From Dysgonomonas sp. HGC4 (lineage in GTDB: Bacteria; Bacteroidota; Bacteroidia; Bacteroidales; Dysgonomonadaceae): DNA of 64,000 bases. The DNA is taken from positions 1 to 64,000 of the forward strand of contig NZ_CVRU01000083.1 in the NCBI RefSeq assembly GCF_001261715.1, written 5' to 3'. The first letter of the stretch is position 1, and each line of letters begins with the position of its first letter. The position numbers were made by a program, and so were the translations under genes. Positions 8,500 to 17,618 of this stretch are shown piece after piece. The notes below the pieces were generated by a model. That model saw only the letters and a list, made by a program, of their open reading frames with translations. It did not search any database and was not told the origin of the DNA.

Positions 8500-9364
8500 A
8501 TCAATATTTAATAATTTAAAATATCGCGATTCATTGTCACAATTGATAATTATCAATGTGGCCGTATTTCTTATTATTGCATTATTGAGAGTATTTGCAG
8601 TTCTGTTTGAATTACAAACGCCCGATTTACAGGGATATATTGAAGTTTCTTCTAATATTGGAGTTACTGCCAAACACATCTGGGTATTATTTACTTATAT
8701 GTTTGTTCATTACGAGATTTTGCATATACTATTTAATATGCTTATGTTGTATTGGTTTGGACGAATATTCCTGACTTATTTTACTCCTAAAAATTTAGTT
8801 GCCCTTTATATTTTGGGAGGATTAGCGGGAGCTCTCTTTTATATTCTTACTTTTAATACAATACCTTATTTTATAAAAATGAATCCTTCGTCTATGATTG
8901 GAGCATCGGCTTCGGTTATGGCAATTATATTTGGTGCGGCATTTTACAATAAAGACCAGGAGGTAATGATGCTTCTGTTTGGACGTGTAAAAATCATATA
9001 TATCGCAATTTTTATATTTGTCCTCGATTTTTTAGCATTAGGAGGAAGCTCTAATGTTGGTGGGCATATTGCTCATATAGGAGGGGCGTTAACAGGATAT
9101 TATTATGCTATTCAATACCGAAAAGGAAAAGATATTACACGATGGATTAATCTTTTGATCGATAAGATTGTTAATCTATTTAAAGCTAAGCCAAAGATGA
9201 GGGTTACGCGTAATAATAATTCGAAAGACGATGCGAGTTATAATCAGCGTAAGTATAGTGAATCTTTAGAGATAGACCGTATCTTAGATAAGATTAAACA
9301 GTCGGGCTACAATAGCTTGAATGATGATGAAAAAAAACGATTATTTGATGCCAGTAACAAGTAA
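8483..9364 (+). CDS. rhomboid family intramembrane protease with C-terminal tail
   Basis: A 293-residue paralogue of the preceding gene. The active site is Ser142 in GASAS and His198 in GGHIAHIGG, with HYEILHILFNMLMLYWFG in TM2. After the last membrane helix there is an 80-residue charged cytoplasmic tail ending in a conserved-looking helical unit (EIDRILDKIKQSGYNSLNDD), often seen at the end of Bacteroidota rhomboids. It overlaps both neighbours. Two adjacent rhomboids may form a pair or have separate substrates; this is inference. Confidence 0.88.
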   Translation: MGNSIKSIFNNLKYRDSLSQLIIINVAVFLIIALLRVFAVLFELQTPDLQGYIEVSSNIGVTAKHIWVLFTYMFVHYEILHILFNMLMLYWFGRIFLTYFTPKNLVALYILGGLAGALFYILTFNTIPYFIKMNPSSMIGASASVMAIIFGAAFYNKDQEVMMLLFGRVKIIYIAIFIFVLDFLALGGSSNVGGHIAHIGGALTGYYYAIQYRKGKDITRWINLLIDKIVNLFKAKPKMRVTRNNNSKDDASYNQRKYSESLEIDRILDKIKQSGYNSLNDDEKKRLFDASNK

Positions 9365-10475
9365 ACAGATATTTGAATATTTAAGGCGCACCTTTCACTC
9401 TTTTGTCCTAGGGATAAATATATTTACCTTACTCTTGCTTTTAAGCTCTTTTCTTAGTTGGGGTATTTCGCCTGCTAGAACTCTTATCTTTGCATATCTG
9501 GGTTTGGCTTTCCCTTTTATCCTGATGGTTAATTTATTGCTGCTTGTCTTTTGGTGCATTATTTCAAAATGGAAGATTGCTTTATTTAATGTTATAGTAT
9601 TGGCTATATGTTATAGCCCTATCACAACTTATTTTCCGATCAATATATTTTCGGGTACACCTCCAGAAGGAAGCATTAAGATATTGTCTTATAATGTAAG
9701 AGGATTTAACTGGGAATTGAATAAGAAGTGGAGCGCAGATATGCCGATGGTTCAATATCTGAAATCAGTAGATGCTGATATTATATGTATGCAAGAATAT
9801 GTAGTTTCAACAAGTGATAAGCATGCAAGTACGAGAAATTTGCAGAAAGTGTTGAAAGTATATCCGTATTATTCGGTAATACCTTTGCGCCCCAGCAATG
9901 GAAGGTACGAATACGGCTTAGCTTGTTTTTCTAAATATCCAATTAAGTCAATTCTTAGTATTCCTATTGTATCATCCGATAATGGAGTTGCTCTCTATAA
10001 GATAGAGGTGAATGGAAAGATAATTACAGTTATCAATAATCATTTAGAGTCAAATAGATTGACATCTGCTGATAAAAAACTGTATAAGGATTTTCTTAGA
10101 GCAAGAGATTCGCATAAATTAGATGAGGTAACTCAGAGTTTGGAGAATAAGTTAGGATCGGCTTTCAGAAAGAGAGCGCCACAAGTAAATATGGTTGCCC
10201 GTTATGTTGAAGAACAAACTACTGATGCTATAATTGTTTGTGGAGATTTTAATGACAGTCCTATCTCTTATTCGTATAAAACAATAAAGAAAGATTTATT
10301 GGATTCTTATGCCGAGACGGGTTTTGGACCTGGGATAACTTATCATGAGAATTATTTTTGGTTTAGAATTGATTTTATTATGCATTCAAGGAATTTGAAA
10401 GCATATAAATGTACAGTAGATAAGGTTAAGTTTTCGGATCATTATCCTATTTGGACGTATCTACATTTTAAATAA
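9321..10475 (+). CDS. membrane-anchored endonuclease/exonuclease/phosphatase family protein
   Basis: A 384-residue protein with about three hydrophobic segments in residues 25-110, then a soluble EEP domain beginning ILSYNVRGFNW. Its metal and catalytic motifs are CMQEY, NNHLES, CGDFND and the closing SDHYPI. The fold includes DNases, phosphodiesterases and sphingomyelinases, so the substrate is open. The catalytic domain probably faces outside the cytoplasm. The start is uncertain: ATG occurs at 9321, 9324, 9327 and 9348, all inside the end of the second rhomboid gene. Confidence 0.85.
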   Translation: MMMKKNDYLMPVTSKQIFEYLRRTFHSFVLGINIFTLLLLLSSFLSWGISPARTLIFAYLGLAFPFILMVNLLLLVFWCIISKWKIALFNVIVLAICYSPITTYFPINIFSGTPPEGSIKILSYNVRGFNWELNKKWSADMPMVQYLKSVDADIICMQEYVVSTSDKHASTRNLQKVLKVYPYYSVIPLRPSNGRYEYGLACFSKYPIKSILSIPIVSSDNGVALYKIEVNGKIITVINNHLESNRLTSADKKLYKDFLRARDSHKLDEVTQSLENKLGSAFRKRAPQVNMVARYVEEQTTDAIIVCGDFNDSPISYSYKTIKKDLLDSYAETGFGPGITYHENYFWFRIDFIMHSRNLKAYKCTVDKVKFSDHYPIWTYLHFK

Positions 10476-10559
10476 TGGCTTAGGCCTAGTTCGTTATTAC
10501 ACTCCTGCCTGTTGTGTTTGTACAATAATGCAGTGAATATTTATTTTAGAAAAAAGGTT

Positions 10560-10913
10560 ATGTATAAAATTAGTAAACAGTTTGCTTTTTCAGCATCTCA
10601 TATATTAGAAGGGTTGTCAGACGATCATCCTTGTTCAAGATTGCACGGGCATAATTATATTGTTACTATTCATCTTAAATCCGAAACCTTGAATGAAGTT
10701 GGTTTTGTAAAGGATTATAGGGAATTGAGTATTGTGAAAGAATATATTGACAATAATTTAGATCACAGACATCTTAATGATGTGTTTTCTGTAAATCCTA
10801 CCGCAGAAAATATGGCGCGTGAATTATATACTATTTTCGTAAAGGAGATTCCGCAGATATACGCTGTTGAAGTTTGTGAAACGCCTAAAACATCTGCTAT
10901 ATATGAAGCTTAA
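10560..10913 (+). CDS. queD: 6-carboxytetrahydropterin synthase (queuosine pathway)
   Basis: A 117-residue enzyme turning dihydroneopterin triphosphate into 6-carboxy-tetrahydropterin for preQ0 and queuosine. The zinc histidines are in FSASHILEG and RLHGHNY, the catalytic segment is LDHRHLND, and the C-terminal CETPKTSAIYE is typical. I start at 10560 (MYKISKQF), since the longer frame from 10512 adds 16 unrelated residues. The 3' end overlaps queE by 11 bases, so the two enzymes, which act in sequence, are translationally linked. Confidence 0.95.
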   Translation: MYKISKQFAFSASHILEGLSDDHPCSRLHGHNYIVTIHLKSETLNEVGFVKDYRELSIVKEYIDNNLDHRHLNDVFSVNPTAENMARELYTIFVKEIPQIYAVEVCETPKTSAIYEA

Positions 10914-11484
10914 TGTAAATGAAATATTCTATTCATTGCAGGGTGAAGGGGGGAGAGTAGGAGAGCCATCTATTTTCATCAGACTAACTCAGTGTAACCT
11001 TACTTGTTCTTTCTGTGATACCGATTTTGCAGAAGGAGACGATATGACTTTAGAGGAAATAGCTGCAACCATTGCTGTCTATCCTTGTAAATGGATCATA
11101 TGGACGGGTGGAGAACCTACAATCCAATTAAAAGATGAACATGTGGCTTATTTTAGAGAGAAAGGTTATAAACAAGCAATAGAAACAAATGGGACACGTC
11201 GTGTACCCTCTTTGATTGATTATATAACATGCAGCCCTAAAATGAAATATGAAGATATACGGAAGAAAATTCCTTCGGTAAATGAAATTCGTATTCCAAT
11301 TGAAAGAGGGAATATATTGCCAGATGTGTCGGTGTTTCCAAAAGCCGATAAATATTTTGTCAGTCCTATATTCGACGGAGACAAGATTAACTTAGATAAT
11401 GTGAGTTACTGTGTTGATTTGGTGAAAGAGAATCCTGTATGGAGTTTAAGTCTGCAGGTACATAAATTGATACATATTGAATGA
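10903..11484 (+). CDS. queE: 7-carboxy-7-deazaguanine synthase
   Basis: A 193-residue radical SAM enzyme that converts 6-carboxytetrahydropterin to 7-carboxy-7-deazaguanine, the step after QueD. Cys31, Cys35 and Cys38 in QCNLTCSFCDT bind the 4Fe-4S cluster, and WTGGEPT is the SAM-binding GGE motif. The N-terminal NEIFYSLQGEG is diagnostic of QueE and supports the start at 10903. It overlaps queD by 11 bases and rnz by four (ATGA). Confidence 0.96.
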   Translation: MKLNVNEIFYSLQGEGGRVGEPSIFIRLTQCNLTCSFCDTDFAEGDDMTLEEIAATIAVYPCKWIIWTGGEPTIQLKDEHVAYFREKGYKQAIETNGTRRVPSLIDYITCSPKMKYEDIRKKIPSVNEIRIPIERGNILPDVSVFPKADKYFVSPIFDGDKINLDNVSYCVDLVKENPVWSLSLQVHKLIHIE

Positions 11485-12395
11485 ATAAATTCGAATTACA
11501 TATATTAGGTTGTGGGTCGGCTTTGCCTACTATGCAGCATGCTCCCACATCGCAGGTTTTGAACGTTAGAGAAAAATTATTCATGATAGATTGTGGTGAG
11601 GGTACTCAGTTGCAATTTAGAAGAGCTCGTTTACGTTTCAACCGATTGAATCAGATATTTATATCGCATTTGCATGGAGACCATTGTTTTGGACTGATTG
11701 GTTTAATTTCAACTTTAGGGCTCTTAGGGAGAACAGGAGACTTGGTTATACATGCAGTTGCTGATCTCGAGAAAATGCTGCGACCTCAATTGGAATACTT
11801 TTGTAGGGACTTATCATTTGAGGTGATAATAAAGCCATTTGATCATACTAAAAATGAAGTGATTTATGAGGATCGATCAGTAAAAGTCAGTACAATTCCC
11901 TTAGATCACAGAGTTGCTTGTGCCGGATTTCTTTTTGAAGAGGCTGAAAATGATTTGCATCTGGATGGAGAAGCAATTAAGTTCTATAATATTCCGATAA
12001 GAGATTTGGCAAGTATCAAAAAAGGAGGAGATTATACGTCTGAGGATGGGCTTATTATTCCTAATAATAGATTAACTAAACCTGCCGATGCTTCGCGTAA
12101 ATATGCATTTTGCTCAGATACGGCATATAAAGAAGATATAATTCCGATTATACAAGGTGTTGACTTATTGTATCACGAAGCGACCTTTTTAGAGGAAGAT
12201 AAAGCCCGTGCAAGAGAGACTAGACATACAACAGCGGGGCAAGCAGCACAGATTGCATTGAAAGCAAATGTGAAGAAATTAATGCTGGGTCATTATTCTT
12301 CGAGATACTCTGATGATAGCTTGTTTTTGGATGAGGCAGTGAAGATTTTTCCTCATACTATTCTTGCTAACGAATTATTATTAGAAAAATTATAA
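11481..12395 (+). CDS. rnz: ribonuclease Z
   Basis: A 304-residue metallo-beta-lactamase nuclease that trims tRNA 3' trailers. The zinc motif HLHGDH is at residues 63-68. GCGSALPT and CGEGTQLQF mark the N-terminus, and CSDTAYKED, HEATFLEE, RHTTAGQAA and LGHYSSRY carry further metal ligands and the HEAT and HST-type motifs. Length is standard. The ATGA overlap with queE places tRNA processing and queuosine synthesis in one operon. Confidence 0.96.
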   Translation: MNKFELHILGCGSALPTMQHAPTSQVLNVREKLFMIDCGEGTQLQFRRARLRFNRLNQIFISHLHGDHCFGLIGLISTLGLLGRTGDLVIHAVADLEKMLRPQLEYFCRDLSFEVIIKPFDHTKNEVIYEDRSVKVSTIPLDHRVACAGFLFEEAENDLHLDGEAIKFYNIPIRDLASIKKGGDYTSEDGLIIPNNRLTKPADASRKYAFCSDTAYKEDIIPIIQGVDLLYHEATFLEEDKARARETRHTTAGQAAQIALKANVKKLMLGHYSSRYSDDSLFLDEAVKIFPHTILANELLLEKL

Positions 12396-12444
12396 ATAGC
12401 TGAAAAAAAAATCATTTTTCCCTTTAGATTTAACTAAAAAGCAT

Positions 12445-12452
12445 TACATTTG
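12445..12452 (+). promoter_or_regulatory. promoter -7 element for the small sorting-domain protein
   Basis: TACATTTG fits TAnnTTTG, with a TTT-type -33 candidate about 19 bases upstream. It lies 20 bases before the start codon and indicates that the next gene is transcribed separately from rnz. Confidence 0.5.
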
Positions 12453-12471
12453 TGTGTATCTAATTTAACAA

Positions 12472-12777
12472 ATGAAACAGATAACAAAAATATTAATACT
12501 AGCAGCTTTTTTTGCTCTACCTTTCTTGGGTTTCTCGCAAGATAGGAAAGATGGTTTTGACTCTGAAAAACAAGGAGTTGAATTGACCATCAATGGCGAA
12601 AAGTTTGTAGTAGAAAACCTCCCACAAGATGGAACAATCGAGGTCTTCAATATTTTAGGAACTAAAGTTATGACTTTCAACGTTAATAGTGGTACAAATT
12701 CTAACCGTGTAAATCTACCTAAAGGATACTATATCCTCAAATCAGATAATGTAACAAAGAAAGTGGTCGTTAAATAA
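12472..12777 (+). CDS. minimal secreted protein with type IX-like sorting domain
   Basis: A 101-residue protein with a clear signal peptide (residues 1-23, ending FLGFSQ). The whole mature part of about 78 residues resembles the C-terminal sorting domain of type IX secretion cargo: IEVFNILGTKVMTF, then VNLPKGYYILKSDN and the lysine/valine end KKVVVK. Usually such a domain follows a large passenger; here there is none. It might be a secreted stand-alone domain, a remnant of a larger cargo protein, or a small surface protein. An independent promoter argues against a dead fragment. Confidence 0.75.
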   Translation: MKQITKILILAAFFALPFLGFSQDRKDGFDSEKQGVELTINGEKFVVENLPQDGTIEVFNILGTKVMTFNVNSGTNSNRVNLPKGYYILKSDNVTKKVVVK

Positions 12778-12904
12778 CCGCTTTTTCTGATTCTATGACC
12801 TCTCCAAATCTTTATTAAACAAAAAAATAACCCTATAATTTTTTATTATAGAGTTTCGTTGTGTCTATTGAGGAATTCTACAAAATAGTCAAAGACCTTG
12901 TATT

Positions 12905-13741
12905 TTATTCTATATTGATTCTTTCTACTTCTATCTCTTTATTTAGAAATATTGATGCAGACTCTTTAAACTTAGATGCCGATTCGGTAGTATAATACTT
13001 GGTTGTATTACTCTTAGTGCAGTTCTTCTCTATTTCAGGGTGGCGATTAAGGTAGTTTTGGAGGCTTTCAGCAATATATTTACCTTGGGATAATATCTGT
13101 AGCCCTGCGGGTGCATATTGTTTAATCTTATCTATCAGAAGAGGATAATGAGTACATCCCAATATAAGAGTATCTATAGCCTCGTCTTTACTTAATATGC
13201 TAGCAAGATCCTTCTGTATAAAATAATCAGCTCCAGGAGTATTAAATTCGTTATTCTCTACAATGGGAACCCACATTGGGCATGCATGGGAGTTAACCGT
13301 TATATCCGGATGTAATTTATTTATTTCTATAAGATATGATTCCGATTGGATTGTTCCTGGCGTTCCAACAATACCTATGTGACGAGTCTTGCTAATATCG
13401 CCTATAATTTCGGCAGTAGGGCGTATTATTCCAAGAACTCTTTTGTTTGAGTTGATATTGGGTAAATCGTTTTGCTGGATTGTTCTCAGGGCTTTTGCAG
13501 AGGCTGTATTGCATGCTAGTATAACAAGGTTGCAGCCTTGCTCAAAAAGTGCAAGAACGGCTTGCTTAGTGAATTCATATACTACATCGAATGACCGTGT
13601 ACCATAAGGAGCTCTAGAATTGTCACCTAAGTAAATATAATCGTATTGAGGAAGTAATTTTTGTATTTCGGAGAGAATGGTTAATCCTCCGTATCCTGAG
13701 TCAAATACTCCGATTGGTCCTGGAGTGAGATTCTTTTTCAT
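12905..13741 (-). CDS. murI: glutamate racemase
   Basis: A 278-residue cofactor-independent enzyme making D-glutamate for peptidoglycan. The two catalytic cysteines are Cys77 in LACNTAS and Cys196 in LGCTHYPLL, and Asp14 lies in GVFDSGYGG. It follows ompH by 40 bases on the same strand and probably shares its promoter. The ompH-murI pairing is common in Bacteroidota. Length is normal. Confidence 0.96.
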   Translation of the reverse strand: MKKNLTPGPIGVFDSGYGGLTILSEIQKLLPQYDYIYLGDNSRAPYGTRSFDVVYEFTKQAVLALFEQGCNLVILACNTASAKALRTIQQNDLPNINSNKRVLGIIRPTAEIIGDISKTRHIGIVGTPGTIQSESYLIEINKLHPDITVNSHACPMWVPIVENNEFNTPGADYFIQKDLASILSKDEAIDTLILGCTHYPLLIDKIKQYAPAGLQILSQGKYIAESLQNYLNRHPEIEKNCTKSNTTKYYTTESASKFKESASIFLNKEIEVERINIE

Positions 13742-13781
13742 AATTGATCCCTTTGATTGAGGGCTGGTGAATCTGACGAAT

Positions 13782-14330
13782 TTATCTTCTTGTAGATTGT
13801 AATCTTGCTTTTATTAATGGATTTGCATCAATAGCATTCGGAGTAAGGAATGCAATTGCAGGATTAGCTTTATCATATATGCAAGTATAACCTTGCTCTA
13901 TTCCAACTTGATTAACAACCTCCTTTAGTCTTTCTCTCAATGGTTCTATTAACTGGTTTTCTTGGCTTTCAACATCTTCTTGAGCCACTTTCATGAATCG
14001 GTTTATATTTTGTTCCAATTCATATAGCTCCTGCATGCGTCTAAGTTTGATACTTTCAGCTAATTTGTTTTGATTTGATAAGAAGTCGGTGTATTTATTG
14101 TTATAATCGTTCTGCATCACCGCCAACTCATCTTTATATTTCTGGTTCAACTCGCTAATCGCTTTAGAAGCAGCTACCTTTCCGGGTATTGTTTCTAATA
14201 ACTCAATAGAATTGATGTATGCAATTTTTTCAGTAGTTATTGGTGTTATTAACTGCTGTGCTGAAATATTATTAATGAATGCGATTGATATAATAAGTAA
14301 TGCAGAAAGAAATATTCTTTTGGCCATCAT
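13782..14330 (-). CDS. OmpH/Skp family periplasmic chaperone
   Basis: A 182-residue exported protein with a signal peptide (FLSALLIISIAFINNISA) and a long coiled coil in the middle (about 65-145, including ELNQKYKDELAVMQNDYNNK), the tentacle-like arms of Skp. It would hold unfolded outer-membrane proteins in the periplasm. The extension ending in a CIYDKANPAIAF segment is typical of OmpH. The start may be 14330 or the second Met at 14327. No bamA is adjacent in this window. The gene is preceded by a long structured leader. Confidence 0.88.
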   Translation of the reverse strand: MMAKRIFLSALLIISIAFINNISAQQLITPITTEKIAYINSIELLETIPGKVAASKAISELNQKYKDELAVMQNDYNNKYTDFLSNQNKLAESIKLRRMQELYELEQNINRFMKVAQEDVESQENQLIEPLRERLKEVVNQVGIEQGYTCIYDKANPAIAFLTPNAIDANPLIKARLQSTRR

Positions 14331-14395
14331 AATAGTATGAAAATTAATATTATAGAATGGTTAATACAGATTCAGTGTAGATTTATTGGGCTTTA

Positions 14396-14455
14396 ACCAC
14401 CGTACCTTATTGATAGTTGTGTGTTTTCGGTGGTATATTTTGTGGGATACCACCG
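14396..14455 (-). promoter_or_regulatory. mutually exclusive hairpins in the ompH-murI leader
   Basis: CGGTGGTAT at 14428-14436 pairs perfectly with ATACCACCG at 14447-14455 (9 bp, 10-base loop). A second ACCACCG at 14396-14402 can pair with the same CGGTGGT (14428-14434). On the minus strand the mRNA could therefore fold in either of two ways between the promoter at 14510-14517 and ompH. No T-run follows either stem, so translation control or an RNA switch is more plausible than attenuation. No known riboswitch is recognised. Confidence 0.45.
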
Positions 14456-14509
14456 ATCAAGGCATGATTGCTTGGTTACAACTACCAATTGGTTCTTAGG
14501 TTATGGTTA

Positions 14510-14517
14510 CAAATATA
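14510..14517 (-). promoter_or_regulatory. promoter -7 element for ompH-murI
   Basis: CAAATATA reads TATATTTG on the minus strand, fitting TAnnTTTG. It implies a leader of about 170 bases before ompH that carries the competing hairpins. Confidence 0.5.
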
Positions 14518-14531
14518 ATAAAATCTTTTTA

Positions 14532-17504
14532 TTATAATGTTTTCTTTACTTCAATTTGTTCAAAAGCTTCAATTATATCTCCTACTTTTAGATCATTGTA
14601 GTTATGAATGTTCAGTCCACACTCATATCCGAATGCAACTTCTTTCACATCGTCTTTGAAACGTTTCAATGAACCTAGATCTCCAGAGTATATAACGATA
14701 CCATCGCGGATAATACGTATCTTATTCGAACGTTTAATCTTACCTTCTTTCACCATACAACCGGCAACTGTACCGACTTTAGTGATTTTGAAGACTTCGC
14801 GTACTTCTACGTTTGCAGTGATTTCTTCTTTGATGTCTGGCGACAACATACCTTCCATTGCTGCAGTAATCTCTTCGATTGCGTCGTAGATGATGGAGTA
14901 TAGGCGTATTTCGACTCCGTCTTTCTCAGCTATTCTTCTAGCTGCAACTGATGGACGTACTTGGAAACCGATTACAATTGCATCAGATGCTGCGGCAAGT
15001 GTAATATCCGATTCTGAAATAGCTCCTACTGCTTTGTGAATAACATTCACTTGTATTTCTTCGGTAGATAGACGTATTAAAGAGTCAGAAAGTGCTTCAA
15101 CTGATCCATCCACGTCACCTTTTACAATTACATTCAATTGTTGGAAGTTACCGATAGCAATACGACGACCTATATCGTCAAGAGTAAGTATTTTCTGAGT
15201 ACGCAATCCTTGTTCACGTTGCAATTGTTCACGTTTGCTAGCAATATCTCTAGCTTCTTGTTCTGATTCCAGAACGTGGAACATGTCTCCCGCTTGAGGC
15301 GCTCCGTTTAATCCTAAGATCAATACGGGTGCAGAAGGTAAAGCTGTTTCGATTCGTTGATTACGCTCGTTGAACATTGCTTTTACACGTCCGAAATAAG
15401 TTCCTGCTAAAACAATATCTCCTTGTCTTAGTGTTCCATTCTGAACAAGTATAGTAGATATGTATCCACGTCCTTTATCCAGAGAGGATTCTATAACAGA
15501 ACCTGTTGCACGTTTGTTAGGATTAGCTTTTAATTCAAGAAGTTCGGCTTCCAAAAGAACTTTTTCTAAAAGTTCGTCAATACCTAACCCTTGTTTAGCT
15601 GAAATTTCTTGCGATTGGTATTTACCTCCCCACGATTCTACAAGGTAGTTCATGTTTGCAAGAGTTTCTTTTATCTTTTCAGGATTTGCTCCCGGTTTAT
15701 CTATTTTGTTAATTGCGAAAACAATAGGTACACCTGCTGCCGCTGCGTGATTGATTGCTTCTACTGTTTGTGGCATGACATTATCGTCAGCTGCAACAAT
15801 GATAATAGCAATATCCGTTACTTTAGCACCACGGGCACGCATCGCTGTAAAGGCTTCGTGACCTGGAGTATCTAAGAATGTCATCGGTCTGCCATCTTTA
15901 AGCTTAACATTGTATGCACCGATGTGTTGAGTAATACCTCCTGCCTCACCAGCGATAACATTGGTTTGACGGATTCTATCCAATAATGAAGTTTTACCAT
16001 GGTCAACGTGTCCCATAACGGTAACAATTGGTGCACGTGGCTCCAAATCTTCTTCCTTATCCTCTTCTTCAGAGATTGCTTCAACTACTTCAGCACTTAC
16101 GTATTCAGTCTTAAATCCAAATTCTTCAGCAACAATATTGATAGTCTCGGCATCCAAACGTTGGTTGATAGATACCATCATACCGATACTCATACAAGTA
16201 GAGATAACTTTAATTACCGGAACATTCATCATGTTAGCTAAGTCATTAGCTGTAACGAATTCGGTAATCTTAAGAATCATGTTTTCTCTTTCCTGTAACT
16301 CAAGTTCTTCGAGTTGTCTTTGAGAAACGGCGTCTCTCTTTTCCTTACGATATTTAGCTCCCTTGGCTTTTCCTCCCTTATTGGTTAGACGAGCTAGAGT
16401 TTCTTTTATTTGTTTTTGAACGTCCTCTTCTGTTACAGCTGCTTTAGGTGTAAGAATTGGTCTGCGTACATTTGTGTTGACTTGTTTCGCCTTGTTATCT
16501 TTTTGAAGGTGAGGTGTTGTTCCTCCAGGAGCAGCAATACCTTTCTCGATATCCACTTTCCCTTTTTTGATACGGGCTCTTTTCTTTCTTGCAGGATCAT
16601 CTGGATCATCAAGTTTAAGAGTTTTCTTTTGTTCGTCAACAGCTTCTTTTTTCAGAAGCTTAACGGTACTTTCCTTTACTTTTTTAGTGTCGGATAGTTC
16701 TTTGTCGATACGTTCTTTTCTCTTTTCTGCTTTAGTTTTTTTAGCAGGACGAGTTTTGTCGTTAATTGCACTAAGGTCAATAGTCCCTTTTAATACAATG
16801 TTCGATTTGATTGAAGGGTTATTTAGTCTGAATACATCATCGTCACCTTCTTGCGGAGTTGATTGGTCTGTTGCTTCTGTTACATTTTCTTCTGCAACAA
16901 CCTTAGTTTCTTCTTTAACTTCAGCAACCGTTACAGGCTCTGCAATTACTGGTTTTTCTACGACTTTAGCTTCAACTTTCTCTGTATTCTCAACCTCTTG
17001 TGCTTTTGCAGCAATTTTTTCTTCCTGTTTTTCTAGCTCCTCTTTTTGAGCAACAGGTTTGCTTTCTTCTTTCTCTACTTGCAGAGGCTCAACTACCTCT
17101 ATCTTTTTTTCGTCTTTTGTCAAAGTTGAACTTTTACTTTTGTTTAGATTGTCCAAATCTATTTTGTCTACAATCTGAATATGTGGTTTTATATCTTCCG
17201 GGATAACTGTCTTTATCTCCTCAACCTTTTTTGGCTGTGGAATTACTACATCCTCGTCATCTTCTTCAGAAGATTCGTCTTGAGTAGCTTTCTTTTTTTC
17301 CTTTTGTAACTCTTTGTTTCTATCGGAGGCTAGTTTTATTTTCTTGTCTTTGCCAAACTCATTTACAAGAAGGTCATACTGTTCATCGTCAATCTTCGTA
17401 TTAGGATTTGCTTCGACAGCAAAGCCTTTCTTCTGTAGGAATTCAACAAGACTATTGATACCCACATTCAAATCCTTTGAAACTTTAATTAATCTTATAG
17501 ACAT
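14532..17504 (-). CDS. infB: translation initiation factor IF-2
   Basis: A 990-residue GTPase that brings initiator tRNA to the ribosome. Domains in order: a small IF2_N fold (1-50), a long charged low-complexity linker (about 75-390, rich in Lys, Glu, Val), a second N-terminal helical domain (about 405-460), the GTPase (GHVDHGKT near 498, [12 protein letters not shown]), two beta-barrels, and the C-terminal fMet-tRNA domain ending [10 protein letters not shown]. The long linker is usual in Bacteroidota. It is last in rimP-nusA-infB, 114 bases after nusA. Confidence 0.97.
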   Translation of the reverse strand: MSIRLIKVSKDLNVGINSLVEFLQKKGFAVEANPNTKIDDEQYDLLVNEFGKDKKIKLASDRNKELQKEKKKATQDESSEEDDEDVVIPQPKKVEEIKTVIPEDIKPHIQIVDKIDLDNLNKSKSSTLTKDEKKIEVVEPLQVEKEESKPVAQKEELEKQEEKIAAKAQEVENTEKVEAKVVEKPVIAEPVTVAEVKEETKVVAEENVTEATDQSTPQEGDDDVFRLNNPSIKSNIVLKGTIDLSAINDKTRPAKKTKAEKRKERIDKELSDTKKVKESTVKLLKKEAVDEQKKTLKLDDPDDPARKKRARIKKGKVDIEKGIAAPGGTTPHLQKDNKAKQVNTNVRRPILTPKAAVTEEDVQKQIKETLARLTNKGGKAKGAKYRKEKRDAVSQRQLEELELQERENMILKITEFVTANDLANMMNVPVIKVISTCMSIGMMVSINQRLDAETINIVAEEFGFKTEYVSAEVVEAISEEEDKEEDLEPRAPIVTVMGHVDHGKTSLLDRIRQTNVIAGEAGGITQHIGAYNVKLKDGRPMTFLDTPGHEAFTAMRARGAKVTDIAIIIVAADDNVMPQTVEAINHAAAAGVPIVFAINKIDKPGANPEKIKETLANMNYLVESWGGKYQSQEISAKQGLGIDELLEKVLLEAELLELKANPNKRATGSVIESSLDKGRGYISTILVQNGTLRQGDIVLAGTYFGRVKAMFNERNQRIETALPSAPVLILGLNGAPQAGDMFHVLESEQEARDIASKREQLQREQGLRTQKILTLDDIGRRIAIGNFQQLNVIVKGDVDGSVEALSDSLIRLSTEEIQVNVIHKAVGAISESDITLAAASDAIVIGFQVRPSVAARRIAEKDGVEIRLYSIIYDAIEEITAAMEGMLSPDIKEEITANVEVREVFKITKVGTVAGCMVKEGKIKRSNKIRIIRDGIVIYSGDLGSLKRFKDDVKEVAFGYECGLNIHNYNDLKVGDIIEAFEQIEVKKTL

Positions 17505-17580
17505 ACGTTTTTTTTAAATCATGAATATGAACAGGCTGAAAAGAATAAATTTTGAGCTTCCGTCAAATACTTAAACTATA

Positions 17581-17588
17581 CAAAAGTA
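17581..17588 (-). promoter_or_regulatory. possible internal promoter before infB
   Basis: CAAAAGTA reads TACTTTTG on the minus strand, fitting TAnnTTTG, in the nusA-infB gap, 77 bases before infB. It may add extra infB transcription; a chance match is possible. Confidence 0.35.
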
Positions 17589-17618
17589 TTAAGAAATCAC
17601 AGAATTACCAAATAAGAG

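Noticed and set aside
10483-10495. GGCTTAGGCC segment between the EEP gene and queD resembling the palindrome
   Set aside because: Matches only about 9 of 13 positions, on the other strand, with no recognisable flank.
12833-12851. CTATAAT/ATTATAG hairpin near the murI end
   Set aside because: All-AT stem in an AT-rich gap; too weak to call a terminator.
12885-12899. ATAGTCAAAGACCTT resembling the dispersed palindrome
   Set aside because: Arms no longer pair well and the CAATAAA flank is missing, so I left it out of the feature list, though it could be a decayed copy.
16410-17206. Several long reading frames on the plus strand opposite infB
   Set aside because: They are mirror frames of the biased Lys/Glu-rich infB linker, with Ser/Phe/Leu-rich nonsense sequence.
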